64,000 nt of DNA from Hymenobacter norwichensis DSM 15439 (GCF_000420705.1 NZ_ATVL01000009.1:620001-684000); one strand, 5' to 3'; shown: positions 42,628-51,606, counted from the stretch's first letter. Notes: a model not told the origin generated them from the letters alone. Numbers and translations are program-made.

Positions 42628-43587
42628 CTAGTTCTGCTGAGGCTTGCGAGCGTTGGCTTCGGCTAGCAGTTCTACCAGCGTGGTGAGGGTTTCGTCGTGG
42701 GCTTCGCCGGCGAGGCCCAGCGCAATTTGGGCGCGGAGCAGGCCTTGCTTGCGGCTGAGGTCGTAGCGGCTGCCGCGTACTTCCAGGGCCAAATACTTAT
42801 CGGAAGTGGCCAGTTCCTGCAAGGCAGGCGTGAGCAGAACATTGGTGCTGCCTTGGGCTACCTGCGTTTCCAGAATAGTGAAAATGGCGGGCGTCAGCAC
42901 ATGCATCCCGAAGAAGCAGAGGTAGTAACCTGCCCGTAGGCCCGGCGTTTGCAGTTCCAACTCGGCTAGGCTCAACGAAGGTTTCTCGATGATCTTATCA
43001 ATCTGATAGATACCTACTTGACCGGCTGCGTGCTTGCCCGTAACGGTGCCATAGCGGCTTACCTGGTGCTCAATGGTAGGATTCACGGCTGACACGGCGC
43101 ACTCTTCCTGGGCAGCCAAGGCCAGTAGTTGCGCAGCGCAGCGTTGCCGTGGCACGTCGGAAACATACAGGTAGTCGCCGAGTAGGAGCAGGAACGGCTC
43201 TCCGTTCACGAACTCCTTGGCGCAATACACAGCGTGGCCGTAGCCACGGGGCTCCTGCTGCTCGGCAAACTGCGTGCGGCTGAGCAGGTGGTCAATTTTT
43301 TCGGCTTCTTGCTTGGCCCAGTCAATGCCCTGGTACGACTTCAACAGGTTGTCGCGCAGGGAATGGAATGCGGCGAGGTATCGGTCACCGTCGCCGGGCG
43401 CGCACACAATGCACAGCTCCTCGATACCGCTGCTAAAGGCTTCTTCGGCAATAATCTGAATGACTGGCTTATGGAGGCCATCCACATCAACCACGGGCAG
43501 CATAGATTTTTGAATGGTATCGGCTACCGGATAAAGCCGCACGCCGCGGGCCGCTGCCGTAATTACGGCCTTTTTAATCCTCATCAT
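42628..43587 (-). CDS. GalU-like nucleotidyltransferase with diverged signature
   Basis: A 319-residue protein aligned with UTP-glucose-1-phosphate uridylyltransferases: KAVITAAARGVRLYPVAD and KSMLPVVD at the N-terminus, GIEELCIVCAPGD, EPRGYGHAVYCAKEF, LLLLGDYLYVSD, VTGKHAAGQVGIYQIDKIIEKP and a C-terminal RYDLSRKQGLLRA. In the usual GxGTRxLP loop the sequence is ARGVRLYP, so the glycine/threonine pair is changed while Arg and the Lys of KSMLP are kept. It may have altered nucleotide or sugar preference or a regulatory role. It precedes the kinase-pyrophosphorylase fusion gene on the same strand, so the two could be one sugar-nucleotide unit. Confidence 0.82.
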   Translation of the reverse strand: MMRIKKAVITAAARGVRLYPVADTIQKSMLPVVDVDGLHKPVIQIIAEEAFSSGIEELCIVCAPGDGDRYLAAFHSLRDNLLKSYQGIDWAKQEAEKIDHLLSRTQFAEQQEPRGYGHAVYCAKEFVNGEPFLLLLGDYLYVSDVPRQRCAAQLLALAAQEECAVSAVNPTIEHQVSRYGTVTGKHAAGQVGIYQIDKIIEKPSLSLAELELQTPGLRAGYYLCFFGMHVLTPAIFTILETQVAQGSTNVLLTPALQELATSDKYLALEVRGSRYDLSRKQGLLRAQIALGLAGEAHDETLTTLVELLAEANARKPQQN

Positions 43588-43797
43588 AAAGAGTTTACAG
43601 TCAAATTGTGACCCAACGGGCAGGCTGCTGAACCGGTTAGTCGATTCTGGCCGTGCAGATTTCTCAGTTAAAAATAAACGGACCTACCTATTGGGAATGC
43701 ACAAATTAACGGGGAAAAAGCAAGGCTTTCTCTAGCCTACGGTGTCTTTTGTTGAGCTACCTCTCAACTCTTATTGTGCAATTACTTAACGACTTGC

Positions 43798-43811
43798 TAT
43801 CGTAAACGATA
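43798..43811. promoter_or_regulatory. short inverted repeat upstream of GalU-like gene
   Basis: The bases TATCGT-AA-ACGATA form a 6-2-6 inverted repeat in the spacer upstream of the GalU-like gene, about 210 bases from its start. It could be a protein-binding site, but short palindromes also occur by chance, so support is weak. Confidence 0.25.
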
Positions 43812-43881
43812 CCGGTAGCTACGTGCCAATTTGTGCTAGGCGCCCATTAACCTGATTGTACCCCAAGTGATACACCGTTTG

Positions 43882-44979
43882 TTAAGGCCGCGGCTGGGGT
43901 GTGTAGGTGGGGCCCACGGCACGCGGGCCCTGTGGTGTCCAGGAAAGTCGGTCGATGCAGAGCTGGCGCTCCTTCATGCCGGCATCCCAGGCGTGATACA
44001 CCAGAAACTCGGTTTTGCCATCGGGGGCCATGATGTGGGAATGGTGGCCGGGGCCGCGCACTTTGCCGGGCACCTGGTGCAACACCCGCGCCCCGTCTTC
44101 GGCGCCAGCATCGGAGTAGGGCCCCAGGATGGAATCGGCCACGCAATAGTCCACGCCATACCGGTCGGTGAGGAAGTTGGCGCCGCTGTAGAAGCAGTAG
44201 TATTTACCGTCGTGTTGGCGCAGAAACGGGCCTTCCAGCGTGTGCCACTCAGCGAAGGTGCGGTTATCGTAGAGCGGCATAGTGCGGTTTTTCTCGAACA
44301 CCGTCCAGGGGTGGCGGGCCCGCATAACGGTGCGGGCTTCATTAGCCAGGCGGGTCATGCCAACGAGCTTATCCACGGCCAAGCCAGTACCGGGAAGGTA
44401 GCCGTTGTCGGTGTCGATGAAGTCGCGGGCGTAGAACAGATACCACTGGCCGTCGGTGTCGCGGTAGGGGTGGGCGTCGATGGTGAACTTACTGGCGGGT
44501 ACGTCGAGTAGGGCCGCCATTCCGTAGGGCCCCGCCGGGTTCTTGCTGGTGGCTACGTGCAAGCGGTGGCCCACAGTGGCGGCAATGGCCCCGCCACCCA
44601 TCGAGTAGTACATGTAGAATGTGCCCTCGTGAAACACCACCTCGGGTGCCCAGAAGTCGGCCCCCTCGGCCCCGGCCGGCGGCACCAGCGCCCCACCCAC
44701 GGGCTTCCAGGTTACCAAGTCAGGCGAGGAAAGCACCGTGAAAATGCGGTTATCGGGGGTGGTGCGGCCCTGGCCAGTGGTGCCGAAAGCGTAGTATACA
44801 CCCTCGTGCTGCAACACAAACGGGTCGGGGAAGGAGTGGGGGTATACCGGGTTAGTGTAAGTGCCGCCGGCGGCCGCAGAATTGGAAGTGCAGGCATCTA
44901 GGAGCAGGGGCAGAGAGGCCAGACCGAGGGCGGAAGTACGCAGAAACAACCGGCGAGAGGTGGAAAGCGGGTAGGGCAT
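43882..44979 (-). CDS. glycoside hydrolase family 43, secreted, twin-arginine-like lipoprotein signal
   Basis: A protein of about 365 residues. The signal has a twin-arginine motif (TSRRLFLRTSALGLA) and a lipobox-like LLLDAC, so it may be exported by the Tat path and lipid-anchored. The five-bladed propeller shows the GH43 triad: Asp in HSFPDPFVL, Asp in KFTIDAHPYRD and Glu in WHTLEGPFLRQHDG. It likely releases arabinose or xylose from side chains. It is transcribed divergently from the SusC gene of locus 2, and an operator-like palindrome lies about 100 bases before its ATG. The ATG at 44979 was selected over 45009 because the Tat motif follows it directly. Confidence 0.92.
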   Translation of the reverse strand: MPYPLSTSRRLFLRTSALGLASLPLLLDACTSNSAAAGGTYTNPVYPHSFPDPFVLQHEGVYYAFGTTGQGRTTPDNRIFTVLSSPDLVTWKPVGGALVPPAGAEGADFWAPEVVFHEGTFYMYYSMGGGAIAATVGHRLHVATSKNPAGPYGMAALLDVPASKFTIDAHPYRDTDGQWYLFYARDFIDTDNGYLPGTGLAVDKLVGMTRLANEARTVMRARHPWTVFEKNRTMPLYDNRTFAEWHTLEGPFLRQHDGKYYCFYSGANFLTDRYGVDYCVADSILGPYSDAGAEDGARVLHQVPGKVRGPGHHSHIMAPDGKTEFLVYHAWDAGMKERQLCIDRLSWTPQGPRAVGPTYTPQPRP

Positions 44980-45077
44980 AGGGGCAGGGAAGGTGAATAG
45001 TAAAGGCACAGAGGAGCCCCAAAAGTGGGCAAGATGAAGCGGACGGTAAGTAAGCGAATTGTTGTATTAGTTGGCGC

Positions 45078-45089
45078 AAACGTTTGCAA
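45078..45089. promoter_or_regulatory. LacI-type operator candidate O1
   Basis: The perfect 12-bp palindrome GCAAACGTTTGC has the CG centre typical of LacI/GalR-family operators. It lies about 100 bases upstream of the GH43 start. The same core occurs at 45408. Confidence 0.6.
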
Positions 45090-45407
45090 TTTAACTGCTG
45101 AGTTTATTGGCGTAGGAAGTGTGTTGTTGTAAAATTAACTAGCGGTATAATTATAATTAAAAGCATTATCTTGATGATTTAATGATATTATTAGTAGAAA
45201 TAGTTCAAATAAATCAATATCCTATTAAATCTTATCTGGCTAATGGACATATATGCAGCGAGAGGCAAATACTGGAGTAATACGTACCGGTATCGGCCGA
45301 CGTTTGATGATGAAAAACGTGGCTTTACTGTTGAGTTTGAGGTAATAGCGCAAGTATTCCTGTCGGTTTTTTGTGCTTCTACTGCTGAGCTACGACTTGA
45401 TTTCTCC

Positions 45408-45421
45408 TGCAAACGTTTGCA
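45408..45421. promoter_or_regulatory. LacI-type operator candidate O2
   Basis: The perfect 14-bp palindrome TGCAAACGTTTGCA fits the LacI/CcpA-type consensus TGnAAnCGnTTnCA. It ends 41 bases before the ATG of susC, where a bound repressor would block transcription. The distance to O1 is about 330 bases, so looping is possible. Confidence 0.65.
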
Positions 45422-45462
45422 CATTGCCGCACAGATTCCTTCCTTTTTCAATCCCACCTCCC

Positions 45463-48400
45463 ATGAAAAACCCTGTACCTAAGTCCGGCCGCCTGGCGTT
45501 GCCGGCCGCCTTGCTCTGCTGTCTGCCCGCTGCTGTGCAAGCCAACCCAATGTTGCATGGCAACCTGCCTACCACGGCCGAAGCTGCTGCGGTGGCCGTA
45601 CCTGTAACCGGCCGGGTGCTCGACGAAAAAGGCCAAGGCCTACCCGGCGTAACCGTGCTGGAAAAAGGCACGGCCAACGGCGCTACCACTGACACCGACG
45701 GCCGCTATACGCTCAGCGTAGCTAGCGGCAGCGCCACGCTGGTGTTTTCGTTTGTGGGCTACGCCACTCAGGAAGTGCCCGTATCGGGCCGCGGAACTGT
45801 AGATATCAATCTGGCCCCTGACACCAAAGCTCTCAACGAAGTAGTGGTGGTGGGCTACCTCACCCAGGAGCGCCAGAACGTAACCGGCTCGGTATCGTCG
45901 GTGAGTGCCCAGGAGGTACGCCGGGCGCCGGTGGCCAGCGTGGGCGAATCTATTCAGGGCCGGGTGCCGGGCGTGACCGTAACTAACTCCGGCCAGCCGG
46001 GCCAGGCGCCCAGCATCAATATCCGGGGCCTGGGCACCATTGCCAGCGGCAGCGGTCCGCTGTATGTAATTGACGGGCTGTGGGTGCAGAATCAGAGCGG
46101 CCAGCGCGACTTCAACCCCGCCGACGTGGAATCGGTGCAGGTGCTCAAGGATGCGGCTTCGCTGGCACCGTATGGGGCGGCTGGGGCCAATGGCGTAATT
46201 ATTATTACCACCAAAAAAGGCCGCTCAGGTCCGCCCGTAGTGAGTTTTAGCGCCAACGGTGGGGTGCAGAACATCATCAAGCGGCTCGATTTGGCCAATG
46301 CCGCGCAGTGGGCCAACATCAACAACCAAGCGTACGACAACACTGGGCAGGCGCGCCAGCCGTACGCCGCCAACCTCCCGGCCGGTATTGATACCGACTG
46401 GCAGGACGAATTTTTCAAGCAGGGCTCGGTGCAAGACTACAACCTGGGCTTTTCGGGCGGCGGGCCCAACTCCAACTTCAACGTGACAGGCGGCTACTTC
46501 CGGCAGAATGGTACCGTAGTAGGCCCCAAGTTCGACCGGTACAGTTTCCGGGTGAATACCGGCTTCAACCGGGGGCGGTTCCGCATTGGGGAGAATTTGC
46601 TGCTCACGCGCACCAACCAAACCCGCCTCAACTACGCTCCGCTTACCGGCTCGCCATTCATCAACCTGCCGCAGCTGCTACCCGTAACGCCCGTGCGCGA
46701 CGAATCGGTAGCGGGGGGCTACGGCATCGGCAACCTGAACGCCAGCACGTTTGCCACCAACCCCATTGCTCTCCAAGACTTGTTCAACAACACCGGCGTT
46801 TCCAACCGCTTGCAGGGCAACGTATACGCCGAAGTAGACATTTTCAGCTTCCTGCGCTACCGCCTCAATTTGGCAACTGAGTACCACGGCTTCCACGACC
46901 GGGAGAAGCGCAAGTACGGGGTGTGGCGCCTCAACGATGCCACCACGCCGTCGTCGTACGCTGAAAACCAAGGCAATGAGCTGTTTGGGATGGCCGAGCA
47001 CACCCTGACCTTCGACAAGAGCTTCGGCGACCATAACCTGACGGCGGTGGCCGGCTACAGCCAGCAGCGGTTCCAGCAGGAATTCACGCGGGGCGTGAAT
47101 TTCGAGTACGGCCGCGGACCGATATATTATTGGGCCTTGGATGCCGGCAGCCAAACCCCACAAGCCATTGGTTCGCAATTCACTTGGGCCAAGCAGTCGT
47201 TGTTTGGGCAAGTGACCTACGACTACAACGAGCGGTACCTAGCTACGGCCGCCTTCCGCCGGGATGGTTCGTCGCGCTTTGACCCCAACAACCGTTGGGG
47301 CAATTTTGGGGCGGCCTCGATAGGCTGGCGCATCTCGAAGGAAGCATTTTTTGAGGGCGTAACAGCCGTTTCCAACCTGAAGCTGCGTGCCTCCTACGGC
47401 CGCCTGGGCAACGAGCAGCTCAACGGAGCTTACGGCGGCTCCTACCTGTCGCAGGGCTTCATCAACCCCAATGCCAACTACGTGCTGGGCGGCTCTATTC
47501 AGAACGGGGCTATCCAGACGGCGTATTCCAGTACCGGCATCAAGTGGGAAGACCGGCGCACCACCAACGTAGGCTTCGATGCCAGTTTCCTGACGGATAA
47601 GCTAAGCCTCTCCGCCGATTATTACGTGTCGCAGACCTATAACGCGCTGATTAACCCCGATTTGCCCATTCTGTTCGGTAATGCAGGGCCTAACCCGTTT
47701 CGCAACCTGGGCAAGTTGGAAAACAAGGGGTTCGAGGTGCAGCTGGGCTACGCCGACACCAAAGGCAAGTTTCGCTACGGGGCCAACGCCAACCTGACCA
47801 CTTTGAAGAATACGGTGCTTGACCTGGGCCGGGCAGCCGGTGAAGCCACGGGCGCCGCCAACTTCTTCAACGGCGGTCCGCAGGACATCACCCGCACCGA
47901 AGTAGGGCACGAAATCGGCTCGTTCTACCTGTTGCAGTTTGATGGTATCTATCAGACGGGTGAGAACATTCCGGCGGGTTTGCAGGCCGGCGACGTGCGC
48001 TATAAGGACCTGAACAGCGATGGGCAGATTACCGACCAGGACCGGGCGCATGTAGGCCGAGTATTCCCCAAAATCCAGTACGGCTTCAACCTGAGCCTAG
48101 GCTACGGCGCCTTCGACCTGACGGCCTTCCTGCAAGGCGTGCAAGGCAACGACGTGTTCAACGTGGCCAAAACCTGGTACGAGCAAACCAACAACAACAC
48201 CAACTACCGGGCCGACCTCAGCCCCTGGAGCCCCACCAACCCTTCCAACACCACGCCCCGCGCTTTGCGCTCAGGTGGCAACGCCGGCAATGCTCCTGGC
48301 TATAATGACCGGTTCAACAGCACCCGCTGGCTGGAAGATGGCTCCTACATGCGCCTGAAAAACCTGCAAATCGGCTTCACAGTGCCCAAAACCTTGCTAG

Positions 48401-48603
48401 AGCGCACTAAGTACGTGGCCTCCCTGCGCGTGTATGCCACGAGCCAGAACCTGTTTACGGTAACCGACTACTCCGGCTACGACCCCGAAACCGTGGGCAG
48501 TGGCGGCTTCAACACGCTGGGCAACAACCTGGCCCGCGGCGTTGATGATGGCGCGTACCCCAACCTGCGCTCGTTCACGCTGGGCATTCAGGCCGGCTTC
48601 TAG
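45463..48603 (+). CDS. SusC/RagA family TonB-linked outer-membrane transporter (locus 2)
   Basis: A protein of about 1046 residues with a signal peptide ending AVQANP, a carboxypeptidase-regulatory-like domain (LPGVTVLEKGTANGATTDTD), NEVVVVGYLTQERQNVTG, the plug with YVIDGLWVQNQSG and SVQVLKDAASLAPYGAAGANG, and a beta-barrel ending in phenylalanine (LGIQAGF). It differs clearly from the locus 1 transporter, so it should import a different oligosaccharide, by context an arabinose- or xylose-containing one. The ATG at 45463 begins the signal peptide; the frame starting at 45373 would run through the operator O2. The SusD gene follows after about 40 bases. Confidence 0.97.
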   Translation: MKNPVPKSGRLALPAALLCCLPAAVQANPMLHGNLPTTAEAAAVAVPVTGRVLDEKGQGLPGVTVLEKGTANGATTDTDGRYTLSVASGSATLVFSFVGYATQEVPVSGRGTVDINLAPDTKALNEVVVVGYLTQERQNVTGSVSSVSAQEVRRAPVASVGESIQGRVPGVTVTNSGQPGQAPSINIRGLGTIASGSGPLYVIDGLWVQNQSGQRDFNPADVESVQVLKDAASLAPYGAAGANGVIIITTKKGRSGPPVVSFSANGGVQNIIKRLDLANAAQWANINNQAYDNTGQARQPYAANLPAGIDTDWQDEFFKQGSVQDYNLGFSGGGPNSNFNVTGGYFRQNGTVVGPKFDRYSFRVNTGFNRGRFRIGENLLLTRTNQTRLNYAPLTGSPFINLPQLLPVTPVRDESVAGGYGIGNLNASTFATNPIALQDLFNNTGVSNRLQGNVYAEVDIFSFLRYRLNLATEYHGFHDREKRKYGVWRLNDATTPSSYAENQGNELFGMAEHTLTFDKSFGDHNLTAVAGYSQQRFQQEFTRGVNFEYGRGPIYYWALDAGSQTPQAIGSQFTWAKQSLFGQVTYDYNERYLATAAFRRDGSSRFDPNNRWGNFGAASIGWRISKEAFFEGVTAVSNLKLRASYGRLGNEQLNGAYGGSYLSQGFINPNANYVLGGSIQNGAIQTAYSSTGIKWEDRRTTNVGFDASFLTDKLSLSADYYVSQTYNALINPDLPILFGNAGPNPFRNLGKLENKGFEVQLGYADTKGKFRYGANANLTTLKNTVLDLGRAAGEATGAANFFNGGPQDITRTEVGHEIGSFYLLQFDGIYQTGENIPAGLQAGDVRYKDLNSDGQITDQDRAHVGRVFPKIQYGFNLSLGYGAFDLTAFLQGVQGNDVFNVAKTWYEQTNNNTNYRADLSPWSPTNPSNTTPRALRSGGNAGNAPGYNDRFNSTRWLEDGSYMRLKNLQIGFTVPKTLLERTKYVASLRVYATSQNLFTVTDYSGYDPETVGSGGFNTLGNNLARGVDDGAYPNLRSFTLGIQAGF

Positions 48604-48645
48604 GTAGGTGTTTCTTATTCTCTGACTTTTAGGTTTTTACCTCAT

Positions 48646-50220
48646 ATGAAATCTTCGTTTATAACCCGTTTAGGCTTGGCTGGCGCGATGTTGCTGAGTT
48701 TGGCCGCCTGCGAAAACAACCTGTTGGAGCAGGTTAACCCCAACCTGCCCACCGTGGAAAGCTCGTGGCGCACCAGCGACGACGCCGTGAAAGGGGCTAC
48801 CGCCTGCTACGCCGGTTTGCAGGGCCTGGGTATGTACCGCCGCTGGCTGAACTTCGCTTTAGACTTGCGCGATGATACCGGCTTCAGCCAGAGCCCCTGG
48901 GGCGAGCTGGCTGACTTCACCCGCTTCTTGCAAACCAACTATAACTTCGAGGTTTCCCGCGACATCTGGCGCGACCATTACCGCACCATCTACCGCTGCA
49001 ACCAAGTGCTGGTCAACGTGCCCAATATTCAGGGCATGGAAGCTGGCTTGCAGAAGCGGGTACTGGCCGAAGCGCGTTTTCTACGGGCGCTCAGCTACTT
49101 CAACCTGGTGTCGCTCTACGGCAACGTACCCCTGGCCCTAACCCCGCCAACCGACCTGAACATCGTGTTTCCGCAGGGCAATGAGGCGCAGGTATGGGAG
49201 CAAGTAATCAGTGACTTGCAGGCCGCGCAAGCCGATTTACCGACCACCTACACCGGCAACGACGTCGGCCGGGCCACCAAAGGTGCTGCCCTCACGCTGC
49301 TGGGCAAGGCGTACATGCAAAACCGCCGCTGGGCTGAGGCACAGGCGCAATTCACGCAGGTAATCGGACTCAATATCTACCGGGTAACCGGCGTGCCTTA
49401 CGTTAACAACTTCCGCCACACCACCGAAAACAACCCGGAATCCATCTTTGAGGTGCAGTTTTCTGATGAGAAGAAAGGCGGCAACGACTCCGGAGGCGGG
49501 CCTGACGCCACGTCGTCGCAGGGTGGGCAACGCTCGCAGTTCTGGGGCGTACCGGGCTTTGGGTTCAACGATGGCGAGGTGCGGCCCTGGGTGGTGCGCG
49601 AGTTTTTGCAGGAACCCACGGCCACCGGGCAGCGCGACCCCCGCTTGGCCGCCACCGTGTTCTACAACCGCCGCGACCAAACCCAGTTTCCTAGCACGCT
49701 GCCTCTGGATGCCGACACGTTGGCCTACGGCACTGGCTTCCTGACCCGCTACGGCAAAGACGCCCGCAATCGGGCCCGCGTGTACTGGCGCAAATACCAA
49801 ACCGACTACTACCGCACGTTCGAGGACTTCGACTCGCCTATCAACCAGCGGGTGATGCGCTTTGCCGATGTGCTGCTGATGCAGGCCGAAGCGCTCAACG
49901 AGCAAAATAATCAGGCAGCTGCCTTGCCGTTCATCAACCAGGTGCGGGAGCGCGCCGGTTTGGCTCCGCTCACGGGTAGCTACACTCGCGAAACGCTGCG
50001 CACCCAGCTTATGCACGAGCGTATTACCGAACTAACTGGCGAAGGGGTGCGGTGGTTTGATTTGCAACGGTGGGGCATGCTTTCCAACCAGGCTGACATT
50101 GACCGGCTGAAAGCCCGCGACCCGGATTTCAACACCTTCCGACTGGACCGTTCGCGCCTGCTGCCCCTGGTGCAAACTGATGTGGACCTAGGCAAGCTTA
50201 CGCAGAATACAGGGTATTAA
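48646..50220 (+). CDS. SusD/RagB family nutrient-binding lipoprotein (locus 2)
   Basis: A 524-residue lipoprotein with lipobox LSLAAC, family features VLAEARFLRALSYFNLVSLYGNVPL, LLGKAYMQNRRWAEAQ, RFADVLLMQAEALNEQN and a C-terminal LMHERITELTGEGVRWFDLQRW. It forms the surface glycan-binding partner of the preceding SusC. It contains an insertion rich in Gly and Asp (SDEKKGGNDSGGGPDATSSQ) that may be a flexible surface loop. A family C inverted repeat follows the stop codon, before the first GH43 gene. Confidence 0.96.
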   Translation: MKSSFITRLGLAGAMLLSLAACENNLLEQVNPNLPTVESSWRTSDDAVKGATACYAGLQGLGMYRRWLNFALDLRDDTGFSQSPWGELADFTRFLQTNYNFEVSRDIWRDHYRTIYRCNQVLVNVPNIQGMEAGLQKRVLAEARFLRALSYFNLVSLYGNVPLALTPPTDLNIVFPQGNEAQVWEQVISDLQAAQADLPTTYTGNDVGRATKGAALTLLGKAYMQNRRWAEAQAQFTQVIGLNIYRVTGVPYVNNFRHTTENNPESIFEVQFSDEKKGGNDSGGGPDATSSQGGQRSQFWGVPGFGFNDGEVRPWVVREFLQEPTATGQRDPRLAATVFYNRRDQTQFPSTLPLDADTLAYGTGFLTRYGKDARNRARVYWRKYQTDYYRTFEDFDSPINQRVMRFADVLLMQAEALNEQNNQAAALPFINQVRERAGLAPLTGSYTRETLRTQLMHERITELTGEGVRWFDLQRWGMLSNQADIDRLKARDPDFNTFRLDRSRLLPLVQTDVDLGKLTQNTGY

Positions 50221-50221
50221 T

Positions 50222-50325
50222 TCACTGAATTATTGAATTGTTGAATAGCTGCTTGTTAATCTCTCATTGCGAAGCGTGTAGCATTGAGGATTAACAAGCA
50301 GCTATTCAATAATTCAGCAATTACT
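50222..50325. repeat. family C inverted repeat between susD and GH43
   Basis: The left arm gttgaatagctgcttgttaatc pairs with the right arm gattaacaagcagctattcaat; outer pieces gaattattgaatt and caataattcagcaatt extend it imperfectly. It is A+T-rich, unlike families A and B. Confidence 0.8.
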
Positions 50326-50348
50326 GTTTCCATCCGTCTTTCTTTGTC

Positions 50349-51407
50349 ATGAAATCAACTTCCTTCCGTATGGTGCTGCCCGCCTTGTTGCTTGGCTTGG
50401 TGCTGAGTTGCAAAAAATCGCCTGATACCCCGCCGGTGCCGCCGCCGCCCACGGCTACTACCACGTACACCAACCCACTGCTGGTTTCTGGCGCCGACCC
50501 GTGGGTGTACGAAAAGGACGGGTTCTATTACTACATGCACACCACCGGCGGCAACCTTACCCTCTGGAAAACCGCCAAGATGTCGGAGTTGGGTTCGGCA
50601 CCAAGTAAAGTAATCTGGACGCCCCAGGCCACCGGCGCCACCTCACGTGATATTTGGGCGCCGGAAATTCACTTCCTCGACGGTAAGTGGTACGTGTACT
50701 TCACGGCCGGGCCAGGCAACTGCTGCGGTGGGCAACGGATGTGGGTATTGGAAAATAGCGCCGCCGACCCCACTACCGGCACCTGGGTGGAGAAAGGCCA
50801 GATTGCCGTGCCCGGCCAGGATTTGTGGGCCATCGACGGGACTATTCTCGAGCAGAACGGCCGGCGTTACTTGGTATGGTCGGGGCAGGAGCCAAATTCG
50901 GTGGAGCAACGCTTGTATATCTGCCAGATGAGCAACCCCTGGACCCTAACCGGCGCACGCGCAGAACTAAGCCGTCCGCAGCTGAGTTGGGAAACCATCG
51001 GCGACCCGAAAGTGAACGAAGGCCCGGAAGTGCTTAAGCACAACGACAAAACCTTCCTGGTGTACTCGGCTAGCCATTGCAGCACCGACGACTACGCCCT
51101 GGGCTTGCTCACGGCCAGCGGCACCGCCGACCCCATGCTGCCTACTTCCTGGACGAAAACCGCTACTCCGGTATTCACCAAAGACCCCGCTGACCGCGCC
51201 TACGGGCCGGGCCATAACAGCTTCTTCAAGTCGAAGAACGGTCAGGAAGACTGGATTCTGTATCACGCCAACGCCGAACCCGGCAAAGGTTGCGGCAACG
51301 CCCGTAGCCCCCGGATGCAGAAGTTCACCTGGAACGCCGACGGCACCCCCAACTTCGAAACGCCCGCCCCCGTCGGTGTCGCCCTCCCCGAGCCAGCGGG
51401 CGAATAG
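50349..51407 (+). CDS. glycoside hydrolase family 43 lipoprotein (locus 2)
   Basis: A 352-residue protein with lipobox VLSC and a proline-rich spacer (PDTPPVPPPP). The propeller carries the GH43 triad: Asp in VSGADPWVYE, Asp in WAIDGTILEQ and Glu in VNEGPEVLKHND. It resembles alpha-L-arabinofuranosidase/endo-arabinanase-type members, but the subfamily cannot be fixed by eye. Four cysteines in ECCGG- and ASHCST-type segments could be disulfide-bonded. A family C repeat precedes it and a family B repeat follows, so it is separated from both neighbours by hairpins. Confidence 0.93.
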   Translation: MKSTSFRMVLPALLLGLVLSCKKSPDTPPVPPPPTATTTYTNPLLVSGADPWVYEKDGFYYYMHTTGGNLTLWKTAKMSELGSAPSKVIWTPQATGATSRDIWAPEIHFLDGKWYVYFTAGPGNCCGGQRMWVLENSAADPTTGTWVEKGQIAVPGQDLWAIDGTILEQNGRRYLVWSGQEPNSVEQRLYICQMSNPWTLTGARAELSRPQLSWETIGDPKVNEGPEVLKHNDKTFLVYSASHCSTDDYALGLLTASGTADPMLPTSWTKTATPVFTKDPADRAYGPGHNSFFKSKNGQEDWILYHANAEPGKGCGNARSPRMQKFTWNADGTPNFETPAPVGVALPEPAGE

Positions 51408-51428
51408 CAAACGGCTGCATGATGCTAT

Positions 51429-51568
51429 AGCTAAAAACTAGAAGCTAGTTCCCCTCCTTTTTTAAGGAGGAGTTAGGGGTGGTAAAAACGTCAGAATAGT
51501 TACTAGCTCTGGCTTTCTAGTCAACCACCCCTAACCCCTCAAAAAAGGAGAGGAACTAGATTTTAGCT
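51429..51568. repeat. family B long inverted repeat, copy B3, between GH43 genes
   Basis: The left arm gctaaaaactagaagctagt with tcccctccttttttaaggag and agttaggggtggt pairs with the right arm gtcaaccacccctaacccct and onward to gaactagattttagc. The ctcatctgag core of other copies is replaced by ccttttttaagg. Confidence 0.82.
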
Positions 51569-51606
51569 TGTAAACGCCGCCCGCAATAGAATTTTAAACT
51601 TCCTAC

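Larger units (their letters stand above)
44980..45462. promoter_or_regulatory. divergent regulatory region of locus 2
   Basis: This 483-base spacer between GH43 and susC has no credible gene. It holds an A+T-rich central part (about 45120-45240) suited to promoters and two AAACGTTT-centred palindromes near its ends, annotated separately. Short frames crossing it (for example 45243-45482) have no recognisable product. It probably controls both transcription units at once. Confidence 0.7.

Noticed and set aside
45243..45482. Small frame inside the divergent spacer of locus 2
   Set aside because: It spans the operator candidate and overlaps the start of susC; no ribosome site or family was seen.
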